NCBI GenBank assembly: GCA_036794825.1
Contig: DAIRGA010000023.1
Span: 20,368 to 84,367 of the forward strand
Origin: RZYY01 sp036794825
GTDB lineage: Bacteria > Bacteroidota > Bacteroidia > Bacteroidales > 4484-276
Direction: 5' to 3'
DNA length: 64,000 nucleotides
This document shows, one piece after another, positions 50,446-59,109 of this stretch. The notes under the pieces are model-generated. The model worked only from the letters and a program-made list of their open reading frames with translations. It did not search any database and was not told the DNA's origin. A program made the position numbers and the translations under genes. Within the stretch, counting starts at the first letter, position 1, and every line of letters begins with the position of its first letter.

Positions 50446-51591
50446 TCATGATGTGCATAATTTCCTTATTGCTTCAACGGTAAAGTCAATTTCTTTCCTG
50501 GTAGTAAAAATGCCCGGGCTTAGCCTTACAGCGCCCTCTGGAAAAGTTCCAAAAGCTTTGTGCGCCAAAGGAGCGCAATGCAATCCCGCGCGGGTCATTA
50601 TTTTAAAATCTGTATCAAGTTGCAAAGCAGTTTCGCTGGGAGGCACACCTTTAATAATAATGGACACAAGCGGCAATCGCAACTGTTGGTTTGCTACTTC
50701 GATCTGTGTCACTTCTTCAATTTTACTCAATTGACCGACTAAATAATCGGTCATTTGAATCTGTTGCCGGCAGATATTGTCAACTCCCAATTTTAATATG
50801 GTTTCCAGACCTGCTTTTAACCCGGCAATCCCCAGTGTGTTCAAGGTTCCAGCTTCAAGGCGATCTGGATAGAAATCTGGATGTTCAGCCATTTCAGAAC
50901 GGCTGCCGGTTCCTCCCCGGAAAATCTTTTTGAGCGGAAGATCTTCTTTCAGACAAAGGCAACCAATACCGGTGGGGCCAAGTAGATTCTTATGCCCGCT
51001 GAAAGCAAGAATATCAATACTGTCACGATCTACGTCAATTGAGATCAAACCGGCTGTCTGAGCTGCATCCACGAGATACAGCACTCCTTTTGAGCGACAG
51101 ATTTCACCAATTTGATTTATTGGCAAAACAGCGCCGGAAACATTAGAACCGTGCAAAGTGGCCACCAACCGTGTATTTGGCCTGAATGAATTTTGAAACT
51201 GATTGAAATCAAAGTCAGCTTCTTCATTACCTCCTACCACAGTAATCTCAATTGCTCCTCTGGATTCAAGATATTTCAGAGGCCTGTAAACCGAGTTGTG
51301 CTCCAGATGACTGATAATCACATGGTCGCCAGGATTCAGCAATCCATGGAAAGCCTGGTTCAGCGCTGCGGTTCCGTTATTGGTAAAGATGACCCGCTCG
51401 CTGGCCGGTAAATTGAAAAATCGGGCAATCAGCTCCCTGGTTTCAAAGACTTCTCTGGCAGCTTTCAACGACATCACATGACCCGAACGTCCGGGACTGG
51501 CCCCGGAATATAGCAAATGATCCGAAATCGCACGGACTACCCCCGGAGGCTTAGGCCACGAAGTAGCTGCATTGTCAAGATAGACTTTCAT
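50446..51591 (-). CDS. Class V aminotransferase-fold cysteine desulfurase / selenocysteine lyase-like
   Basis: 381-residue PLP enzyme that would release sulfur or selenium from cysteine or selenocysteine. It starts MKVYLDNAATSWPKPPGVVR, has the PLP-Lys in FSGHKNLLGPTGIG and the catalytic Cys in RAGLHCAPLAHKAFG. This is the EGC1-like subgroup often found with selenium genes. The ATG at 51591 overlaps selB by 17 nt; a 52-codon upstream extension lies inside selB and is rejected. Se versus S preference cannot be read. Confidence 0.92.
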   Translation of the reverse strand: MKVYLDNAATSWPKPPGVVRAISDHLLYSGASPGRSGHVMSLKAAREVFETRELIARFFNLPASERVIFTNNGTAALNQAFHGLLNPGDHVIISHLEHNSVYRPLKYLESRGAIEITVVGGNEEADFDFNQFQNSFRPNTRLVATLHGSNVSGAVLPINQIGEICRSKGVLYLVDAAQTAGLISIDVDRDSIDILAFSGHKNLLGPTGIGCLCLKEDLPLKKIFRGGTGSRSEMAEHPDFYPDRLEAGTLNTLGIAGLKAGLETILKLGVDNICRQQIQMTDYLVGQLSKIEEVTQIEVANQQLRLPLVSIIIKGVPPSETALQLDTDFKIMTRAGLHCAPLAHKAFGTFPEGAVRLSPGIFTTRKEIDFTVEAIRKLCTS

Positions 51592-53563
51592 CAATGATTT
51601 TTTTACCCTTTTCGGTGATAAAAATTCTGGTTTCCACACCTTCGCCGCGCTGGAAACGAATACTTTTCTCTGCTTCAAGCAGGTCGCCGGCCAAGGCACG
51701 GAACCGCTTGGTTCCGCCAATAATTTCTTTATATTCTTGTATTTCAATACCTTCGGGTGCTTCAGCTAGTCGGGACAAAAGGGATTTTCTCACTTTATCC
51801 AAAATACTGCTGTGCAGAAATTCGCCCTGAAAAAATCGGATACTACCACCATCAGCCATCAAACCCAGATAAGTCTTCAATTTGTGCTGAGGGATTTTTT
51901 GTTGCAGGCATTTTTCTTCAATTTCCTGAAGCACAGGTTTTTCGTCTCCGTAATTCAGGATCAATTGGTCAAGCCAGCTTAACTCCCCGGCAGTTTTCTT
52001 GTCGAGCTTAGGTTTGTGGCCTTTGATGATCCATGAATTGTTGCGAAAATCAATCTCTCCGGATTCTCTCTTTTTTTGAAGCAGGAATTCAAGGTATAAT
52101 TTACTATGCTTCAATTTGCCAAAACCCATTTTACCGTTGATCTCAATCAAATCCAATCCGCCGGGTGAGAGAGGATTTTTAAGATGATGGTCGGCAATCA
52201 CTTTGAGAATTTTTTCGCCGAAAGAGAGGTCATAACCTGTATCTACCAGGATATCAGCTTCTTTGGAAAAATATCTTATGAAGGTTAGTTCGGCAGTTCC
52301 AATTTCGGCAATCAGTTCAGCAACCGGAATATTGAGTTTATCAGCAATTTCCAATACTGTAAAAGGTCGGAATTCTTTTTTCAGCTCGATGGCAATCAAC
52401 TGCTTCAGGCTGCTGTCGCTGACGATGTTTGTGACAATTTGGGTGAGGTACTGAGCGAGTTTGGTTGTCTTTCTTTTGTGGTGCAGCGGCGAAGCATCAA
52501 TGATGAAACCTCCGCCCAACGTGGCATCCGCCGATGAATTGCGGAGGATGAATTTATCCTTGTTCATCAAAATGGCCTGTTTGGAGAGATGGAGCTGAAC
52601 GATGCCAACTTCGCCCGGCCGCACCTCATCTTCATTGAGCAGGTGCATCCGCGCCTGACATTCGAAAGTGCCCGACAAAAAAGTAACCTGCGACCAGGTG
52701 GAAATCCCCTGTTTATCAGCAAAAAGTTGAATGTAGGCATCCACCATTTCAGTAGCGGGAATCGGTTTTTCAGCAATCAACATTCCCCGCTCAAAATCTT
52801 CGCTTTTAAGCCCGATCAGGTTGATTGCAGCCCGGTCGCCGGCTATTGCGGTCTCCACAGGAGTTCCATGCCGTTCAATAGAGCGAACCCTGTATTTCTG
52901 ATTGTCACCAGGCAAAAGGTAAACATCCTGTCCTGCTGATATCGAACCTCCTGTAACCGAACCTGTTACAACACTTCCGAAGCCTCTGACAGTGAATAAC
53001 CGATCAATGTACATCCTGAAAAGATTGCTTTTTTCTGACTCATCAATTTCAGCAATTACCTTTTCAATTGAGCTGACAAGTTGATCCAAACCCTTTCCTG
53101 TAAGCGCCGAAACCCCTACAATAGGTGAGTTTACGAGGGATGTTTTATCCAGGTATTCCGAAATTTCAAGCTTGGCCAGATCCAGCAGGTCATCATCCAC
53201 AAGATCGGTTTTTGTGAGCGCAACAACGCCCTTTTTAATTCCCAAAGCAGTGATAATATTCACATGTTCAATGGTTTGTGGCATAACACCACTATCTGCA
53301 GCAATCACCAGCAAAACCAAATCAATCCCGCTGGCGCCGCTAACCATAGTGTTGATAAAGTCTTGATGACCCGGAACATCAATAATTCCGACAGACTCGC
53401 CGGTGGAGAGATTAAGATGGGAAAAACCCAGGTTGATGGTGATGCCGCGCTGTTTCTCTTCTTTGTGAGTGTCGCAGTCAATATTTGTAATCGCTTTGAT
53501 AAGCGCTGTTTTACCGTGGTCAATATGTCCGGCTGTCCCGATGATTATATGCCTCATTTCCAT
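51575..53563 (-). CDS. selB: Selenocysteine-specific elongation factor SelB
   Basis: Delivers Sec-tRNA to UGA codons that carry a SECIS hairpin. The 662-residue protein has the GTPase core (GTAGHIDHGKTALIKAITNI, GIIDVPGHQDF, LTKTDLVDD), three beta-barrel domains, and a C-terminal winged-helix region (~430-660, KRFRALAGDLLEAEKSIRFQ) that binds SECIS RNA. Length is normal. It is the first gene of the minus-strand selenium operon, 275 nt after the tRNA-Sec gene. Confidence 0.96.
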   Translation of the reverse strand: MEMRHIIIGTAGHIDHGKTALIKAITNIDCDTHKEEKQRGITINLGFSHLNLSTGESVGIIDVPGHQDFINTMVSGASGIDLVLLVIAADSGVMPQTIEHVNIITALGIKKGVVALTKTDLVDDDLLDLAKLEISEYLDKTSLVNSPIVGVSALTGKGLDQLVSSIEKVIAEIDESEKSNLFRMYIDRLFTVRGFGSVVTGSVTGGSISAGQDVYLLPGDNQKYRVRSIERHGTPVETAIAGDRAAINLIGLKSEDFERGMLIAEKPIPATEMVDAYIQLFADKQGISTWSQVTFLSGTFECQARMHLLNEDEVRPGEVGIVQLHLSKQAILMNKDKFILRNSSADATLGGGFIIDASPLHHKRKTTKLAQYLTQIVTNIVSDSSLKQLIAIELKKEFRPFTVLEIADKLNIPVAELIAEIGTAELTFIRYFSKEADILVDTGYDLSFGEKILKVIADHHLKNPLSPGGLDLIEINGKMGFGKLKHSKLYLEFLLQKKRESGEIDFRNNSWIIKGHKPKLDKKTAGELSWLDQLILNYGDEKPVLQEIEEKCLQQKIPQHKLKTYLGLMADGGSIRFFQGEFLHSSILDKVRKSLLSRLAEAPEGIEIQEYKEIIGGTKRFRALAGDLLEAEKSIRFQRGEGVETRIFITEKGKKIIDESLS

Positions 53564-53838
53564 AGACTTATTAATAGGAACTTATCTTGGCGAGACACTT
53601 GAAAAACTGGATTTACAATCACAACATCCGTAAGCCGCAGGGAAAAAGAAAGATGAGCGCAGATTCGTGTAAAAAAGTTCAAACAGCCTGACAAAGAGGA
53701 AGTTAAATGTTTCCACGTTGATGCCAGAAAAGAAATTGTACACCACTTTTGTAGTGAGAAACAAGTTGCTTGAAGGTTTTTGAGAACCTCCCGGTTTGAA
53801 CTCATATCTTATTGATAGTGTGGATCATAGAATTTAAA

Positions 53839-53934
53839 TGGCAGAGAGAGCAGGGATCGAACCTGCCACAGCCGGTGTTATCCGTCTGCTATTGGTTTTG
53901 AAGACCAACCGGGACACCAGTCCCATCCTCTCTG
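53839..53934 (-). tRNA. selC: tRNA-Sec (anticodon UCA)
   Basis: On the minus strand: D-stem TGGGAC/GTCCCG with only a 4-nt loop (TGGT), anticodon stem around CTTCAAA giving anticodon TCA (53899-53901), a long variable arm (GCAG..CGG/CCG..CTGT), and T-arm GCAGG-TTCGATC-CCTGC. The acceptor pairs CAGAGAGG with TCTCTCTG (8 bp) or, if CCA is encoded, AGAGAGG with TCTCTCT plus G73 and CCA (53841-53839). The long acceptor, 6-bp D-stem and UCA anticodon identify selenocysteine tRNA; the exact 5' end is uncertain by one nt. Confidence 0.93.
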
Positions 53935-54052
53935 TGAATGAACGATTCCCGGCAAAACTAATATTTCCTGACAAACGAACCGGCTAAAAACTGAAATTAT
54001 TTATGATCCTTCTAAATAACAGTTTTATTTTTTCCATAAATAAGTAAATAGT

Positions 54053-54060
54053 TAGTTTTG
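54053..54060 (+). promoter_or_regulatory. Promoter -7 box of the formate dehydrogenase operon
   Basis: TAGTTTTG matches TAnnTTTG, about 120 nt before the zinc-ribbon gene at 54183 and ahead of fdhA. No clear -33 element; the leader might hold regulation. Confidence 0.45.
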
Positions 54061-54182
54061 CAATGTTAATGGATTAACAGTTTAAGAATCCAGGTTATGA
54101 AATCTGATTCAATTTTTTTAAGTAGCTGATTTTCAGATTTTCAGGAACTTCATTTATTTGAATCAACAAAAATCAAGACATT

Positions 54183-54590
54183 ATGGAAAAGTATTTATCA
54201 CTTTCGGTTAAATGTCCCCATTGCAACACCTCGTTCATGGATGACAACAATCAGGTTAATGGCGAACCGGGGATCAAAGCTTTTATTGAAACACCCACTG
54301 AAAGGGGAACCATCTGGTTATGTGCAAAATACGGTTGTTACAAGCACAAAAGTACCGTAGTTCTTGTCGAAGATGAGATCGTGAAACTTTCCTGCCCGCA
54401 TTGCAACCAAAGTCTTGTAAGAGACACCCTTTGCAAGGAGTGCGGCGCCCCTATGATTGGTTTTTACATCAATGTAGGTGGAAAGGTAAGTATCTGTTCA
54501 CGTGTAGGTTGCAAAAACCATTACATTGTTTTCGATAACACCGAAGAACTCCTTCACCTGTTCTACGAGAAGTTCGGATCGAAATATTAA
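54183..54590 (+). CDS. Zinc-ribbon protein of the formate dehydrogenase operon
   Basis: 135-residue Cys-rich protein of unknown function. Candidate zinc or iron-sulfur ligands lie in pairs: KCPHC (11-14), LCAKYGC, SCPHCNQS, LCKECGAP and ICSRVGC, so two internally similar halves (each ends CxxxGCxxH) are visible. It starts the operon and lies 18 nt before fdhA, so it is likely a maturation, electron-transfer or assembly factor of the enzyme. I know of no characterised member. Confidence 0.8.
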   Translation: MEKYLSLSVKCPHCNTSFMDDNNQVNGEPGIKAFIETPTERGTIWLCAKYGCYKHKSTVVLVEDEIVKLSCPHCNQSLVRDTLCKECGAPMIGFYINVGGKVSICSRVGCKNHYIVFDNTEELLHLFYEKFGSKY

Positions 54591-54608
54591 TTCATTCAAC
54601 ATATTAAT

Positions 54609-57320
54609 ATGGAAAATACTATCAAAGTAAACATTAATGGGAAATCCTTCGAAACTGTTCCTGGGAAAACAGTGCTCGATGTTGCCCGTGAGAACAACAT
54701 TTACATCCCTACACTCTGCTACCACCCCCGAACCGGAAAAGCCGGGAAATGCCGTGCCTGTCTGGTGAAGGTGGAAGGGTTTGCCAACATGAAAGAGAGT
54801 TGCGCGCTGCAGGTTAAAGATGGTATGACGGTTCAAACCGACACACCAGCCATCAGAGAAGTCAGGAAAATGATCGTCGAATTGCATTTATCAAACGGAG
54901 AGCACAACTGCATTGCCTGCGAGCGTAACGGTCACTGCGAATTGCAGGATATGGCCTATCACCTGGGTATCGAACGTCCTTCCTTCCCTATTGCTCATGA
55001 ACATTTTCCCATTGACGATTCGTCAGAGGGAATCCTCCGCGACGCAAACAAATGTATTCAGTGCGGGCGCTGTATTGTGGCCTGCAATAACAACGTAATG
55101 CACGAAGTGCTCGATTTCGGGTGGCGTTCCGGCCACACAAGGGTTATCTGCGACGACGACCTTCCGATGGGGCAATCAAGTTGCGTACAATGCGGCGAGT
55201 GTGTTCAGGTTTGTCCGGTTGGTGCACTGACGTTTAAAAATGCCAAAGGAAAGGGTCCGTTCTGGGAACTGGAAAAGAAAAAGACGATCTGTACCTATTG
55301 CGGAGTGGGTTGCTCTATTGATATGTATGTGAAAGATGACAAGTGGGTGTATTCCATGGGAACTGAAGAGAACTGGGAGAATCAGACCAACAAGGGAATG
55401 CTTTGTGTAAAAGGCCGTTTTGGGTTTGACTTTCTCAATCGCGACGACAGGTTAAAGACTCCTCTGATCCGCAAAAATGGCAAACTGGAGGAGGCATCAT
55501 GGGATGAAGCACTCAACCTTGTGGCCGAAAAACTTGGAACTATCAAAGCAGAATATGGTCCTGGTTCCATAGGGTTTTTCACATCTGCACGTGTATCCAA
55601 CGAAGAAAATTACGCATTAATGAGGCTGGCGAGAGGTGTTATTGGTACCAATAACATCGATCACTGTGCCCGGCTGTGACACAGCTCTACGGTTGCGGGA
55701 CTGGCAACCACGTTAGGTTCAGGCGCTATGACAAATAGTATGCAGGAAGCCGATAAATCTGATGTCATCTTAATCACGGGTACCAACACTACCTGGAATC
55801 ACCCTGTGTTTGGGGGTATAATAAAAAAAGCCGTTAAGCAAAAAGGTGTAAAGCTGATCGTGGTGGATCCACGGGATATTGACCTGGCAAAAATCGCCAC
55901 TATCCATCTGAAACAAAATCCGGGGTCTGACAATGCCTGGCTGATGGGTTTACAACACATCATCGTCAAAAATAACTGGCACAATAAAGCATTTATCGAA
56001 GAGCGCTGCGAAGGCTGGGACGAGTACGAAAAGAGCCTTGAGTTTTACACTCCTGAAAAGGTAGAAGAGATCAGCGGTATTCCAAAAGAACAGCTGATCG
56101 AAGCAGCACGGTTGTACGCCACTGCTGGCCGGGGAGCCGTATTTTATGCCATGGGAATCACACAGCACTCGCATGGTGTTGATAATGTGATGGCTGTGTC
56201 CAATCTGCAGATGATCCTTGGCAATTACGGGTTGGAAGGAACCGGTGTAAATCCGCTTCGTGGCCAGAATAACGTTCAGGGAGCCTGCGATATGGGCGGA
56301 TTACCCAACGTTTTCACTGGTTATCAACCGGTTATCAACGAAGATGCAAGGAAAAAATTTGCGGATGCATGGGGTAAAAAACCGGAAGAAATGGATGATA
56401 AGGTCGGTCAGACAATCACCCTGATGGTAAAAAATGCCGGCGAAAGCATCAAAGCAATATACATTATGGGCGAGAATCCGATGGTTTCCGACCCCAATCT
56501 GAGACATGCCAAAAAGCAATTTGAAAAGCTTGATTTCCTCGTAGTTCAGGATATCTTCCTCACCGAAACGGCACAAATTGCCGACGTAGTTCTTCCTGCG
56601 GCCGCATTTGCCGAAAAAACAGGAACCTTTTCGAATACCGAACGAAGGGTTCAGTACTCCGGTCAAGCCATACAACCACCAAAAGGCGCAAAGCAGGACC
56701 ACCAGATTATAGCTGAAATAGCCAAACGTCTTGGTTGCAGCGACTTCCCCGAAACTGTTGACGCATTATATACCGAGATCAGGAAACTCACTCCATCCTA
56801 CCAGGGAATTTCGTATGAACGGCTCAAGAAAGAGCCTGGTTTAAGATGGCCATGCCCAACCGAAGAGCATCCAGGAACACCAATTTTACATGTTGGCAAA
56901 TTTGCCCGTGGCAAAGGGCTTCTTAAAGCCATCGAATATCGCCCACCGGCTGAGATGAATGATGAAGAGTATCCGTTAACACTGACTACTGGCAGGTTGT
57001 TGCAACACTATCATACCGGATCCATGACACGCAGATCAAAAGTTCTGCACGGCCTTAAACCGAATGGAATGGTTGAAATCAACGAAACCGATGCTGCCAG
57101 GCTGAAAGTTGCCGATGGTGAATTGGTAAAAGTTTCGTCAAGAAGAGGCTCTATCCAGATTCCAGCCAAAGTTACCAGCCGGATCATGAAGGGAGTTGTC
57201 TTCATTCCATTCCATTTTGCCGAAACAGCTGCTAACATACTCACCAACGACGCTTTAGACCCGGTTGCAAAAATCCCGGAATACAAGGTGTGCTCTGTTA
57301 AACTGGAGAAAATCAGTTGA
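54609..57320 (+). CDS. fdhA: Selenocysteine-containing formate dehydrogenase alpha subunit (NuoG-like, NAD-linked)
   Basis: Oxidises formate to CO2, or reduces CO2, at a bis-MGD molybdenum or tungsten site. The frame spans TGA at 55677-55679, read as Sec357 in HCARL-U-HSSTVAGL, giving 903 residues. Domains: 2Fe-2S ferredoxin (C37, C48, C51, C65), His-Cys 4Fe-4S (H99, C101, C104, C110), two 4Fe-4S ferredoxin clusters (C149-C159, C192-C202), molybdopterin domain with 4Fe-4S (C228, C231, C235, C263) and a C-terminal Mo-binding part. A SECIS-like hairpin follows the TGA. Without recoding two apparent genes would result, the second beginning at 55728. Partner NuoEF follows. Start ATG at 54609. Confidence 0.95.
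55677..55720 (+). promoter_or_regulatory. SECIS-like element in fdhA
   Basis: Immediately after TGA, GGTTGC (55691-55696) pairs with GCAACC (55704-55709) around the 7-nt loop GGGACTG; the loop lies 17 nt after the TGA, in the range seen for bacterial SECIS. The first bases after TGA (CACAGCTCTACGGTTGC) resemble the E. coli fdhF element (CACGGCCCATCGGTTGC). The loop differs (no GU), so recognition by this SelB is inferred. Confidence 0.8.
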
Positions 57321-57349
57321 TTCCCGGTCAAACTCTAAATTATCTATCA

Positions 57350-59080
57350 ATGAAAGCTGACTTGATAAAAAAAACAGAAGAACTCATGGCCAGATATCCT
57401 AAAAAGGAATCTGCGCTATTGCCCGCCCTCACCTACATTCAAAAAGCCAGCGGGAATAACCTTACCAAAGAACTGGTGCGTGAAATCGCTGATATAATAG
57501 GGGTTACGCACAGCAGGGCTTACGGTGTGGCCACCTATTATTCGATGTTTAACATTGACCATAAGGTGGGTAAATATCACCTGCAGGTTGACACCAACGT
57601 TCCGGCCACACTCATGGGTGCAATGGAAATCTGGAATTACCTTTGCGCCAAACTCGGTATTGGGAATGGCGAAACAACCCCGGACGGCCTGTTCACGCTT
57701 TCCAAAGTGGAGTGTCTGGCTTCCTGCGGAACCTGCCCGGTAATCCAGGTAAATGATGTTTATTTCGAGCTGATGACCAAAGAAAAAGTGGACGTGCTCA
57801 TTGACTCACTTAAACTTGGCATCATGCCCGACTTACCCGTGGAATACAACTGGGAATCAAAATGTAATGTTTTGATGAAAAACCGGGGGATTGAAAATGC
57901 CAAATCCATTGAAGTTTACAAGAAACACGGCGGCTATGAGGTGTTGAAAAAAGCGTTGAAAATGAAGCCGGAAGATATAGCGCAGGAGGTAAAAGATTCG
58001 CAGTTGCGTGGTCGAGGCGGTGCGGGTTTCCCAACCGGGATCAAGTGGGGATTTATCCCAAAAAATACCGATAAACCTGTTTACCTGATCTGCAACGCCG
58101 ACGAGGGAGAACCTGGAACATTTAAAGACCGTCAGATTCTGGCTTACGACCCACATCTGCTGATCGAAGGTATGGCCATTTCATCCTACGCGCTGGGAGT
58201 AAAAAGAGCTTTCATCTACATCCGCGGCGAGTTTGCCTGGATCGCCAGAATTCTCGAAACCGCTATTGCAGAGGCTGAAAAAGATGGTCAACTCGGTGAT
58301 TTGAAGATTGTTGTCCATCAGGGCGCAGGCTCTTATGTTTGCGGCGAAGAAACCGCTTTGATCGAATCACTGGAGGGCAAGCGCGGTTTACCAAGGATGA
58401 AACCGCCATTCCCGGCCATCGAAGGTCTCTACGGCTGCCCTACTATCGTTAACAATGTCGAAACCCTCGCCAGTGTGCCTTTTATTGTTGACAAAGGCGC
58501 AAACGCATTCAAAAAATGGGGTTCGCAGGCGGGATATGGATTCAAACTGTTTGGCGTTTCTGGCGCTGTAAACAAACCCGGCGTTTACGAATGCCCGATG
58601 GGAATTTCGTACAAAGAACTAATTGAGATGGCCGGCGGATACAAAGGCAAAGTGAAAGGAGTGATCGTTGGCGGATTGTCCGTGCCCATTTTAACCCCTG
58701 AGGAGATCGAAAAAGGTGACGGCTTGAAAATGGACTATGAATCCTGTTTCGATTACGGTACATCGCTGGGATCCGGAGGGGTGATGGTGATTGGCGAAGA
58801 GTTTTCCATTCCCGACATTGCTGCCAGGTCTATCCAATTCTACCATCACGAATCCTGTGGCCAGTGTACCCCTTGCCGCATGGGATCTGGAATGATTGCT
58901 GATCTTCTCAAAAAAGTTGCCAGTGGCGATGGCCAGCATGGCGACCTCGAAAAAGCCATCTGGTTCTGCGACCACATCAAAGGCAACACCCTCTGCCCCA
59001 CCGGCGAAGCCTACGCATACCCGATCAAAACCATGATTCAGAAGTACAGAAATGAATTTGAGCTTTGTATTCATAATTAA
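57350..59080 (+). CDS. NuoE-NuoF fusion, NADH-linked electron transfer subunit of formate dehydrogenase
   Basis: 576-residue fusion from the ATG at 57350; the frame's TTG at 57317 is ignored. NuoE domain (1-150): a thioredoxin-like ferredoxin in which the expected Cys pair is replaced (Asp81, Ala86) while Cys122 and Cys126 remain, plus Cys129. NuoF domain (~185-576): FMN/NADH motif GRGGAGFPTGIKWGF, NADEGEPGTFKDR, GAGSYVCGEETALIESLEG, then SLBB-like region and the 4Fe-4S site ESCGQCTPCR plus a late Cys. It receives formate electrons from fdhA and gives NADH. It lies 29 nt after fdhA. Confidence 0.93.
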   Translation: MKADLIKKTEELMARYPKKESALLPALTYIQKASGNNLTKELVREIADIIGVTHSRAYGVATYYSMFNIDHKVGKYHLQVDTNVPATLMGAMEIWNYLCAKLGIGNGETTPDGLFTLSKVECLASCGTCPVIQVNDVYFELMTKEKVDVLIDSLKLGIMPDLPVEYNWESKCNVLMKNRGIENAKSIEVYKKHGGYEVLKKALKMKPEDIAQEVKDSQLRGRGGAGFPTGIKWGFIPKNTDKPVYLICNADEGEPGTFKDRQILAYDPHLLIEGMAISSYALGVKRAFIYIRGEFAWIARILETAIAEAEKDGQLGDLKIVVHQGAGSYVCGEETALIESLEGKRGLPRMKPPFPAIEGLYGCPTIVNNVETLASVPFIVDKGANAFKKWGSQAGYGFKLFGVSGAVNKPGVYECPMGISYKELIEMAGGYKGKVKGVIVGGLSVPILTPEEIEKGDGLKMDYESCFDYGTSLGSGGVMVIGEEFSIPDIAARSIQFYHHESCGQCTPCRMGSGMIADLLKKVASGDGQHGDLEKAIWFCDHIKGNTLCPTGEAYAYPIKTMIQKYRNEFELCIHN

Positions 59081-59109
59081 CTAACATTCAAAAATTAACA
59101 GAAATTAAA

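Noticed and set aside
51592..51747. N-terminal extension of the cysteine desulfurase-like gene
   Set aside because: It lies inside selB and has no family similarity; the family starts MKVYLDNAATS at 51591.
53554..53805. 83-codon frame between selB and tRNA-Sec
   Set aside because: Low-complexity, unusual composition, overlaps the selB start; no homology signs. It is not selA.
55728..57320. Separate molybdopterin oxidoreductase gene starting at the internal ATG
   Set aside because: It is the same frame as 54609-55679, and the split falls at a Sec codon with a downstream hairpin; one protein explains both parts.
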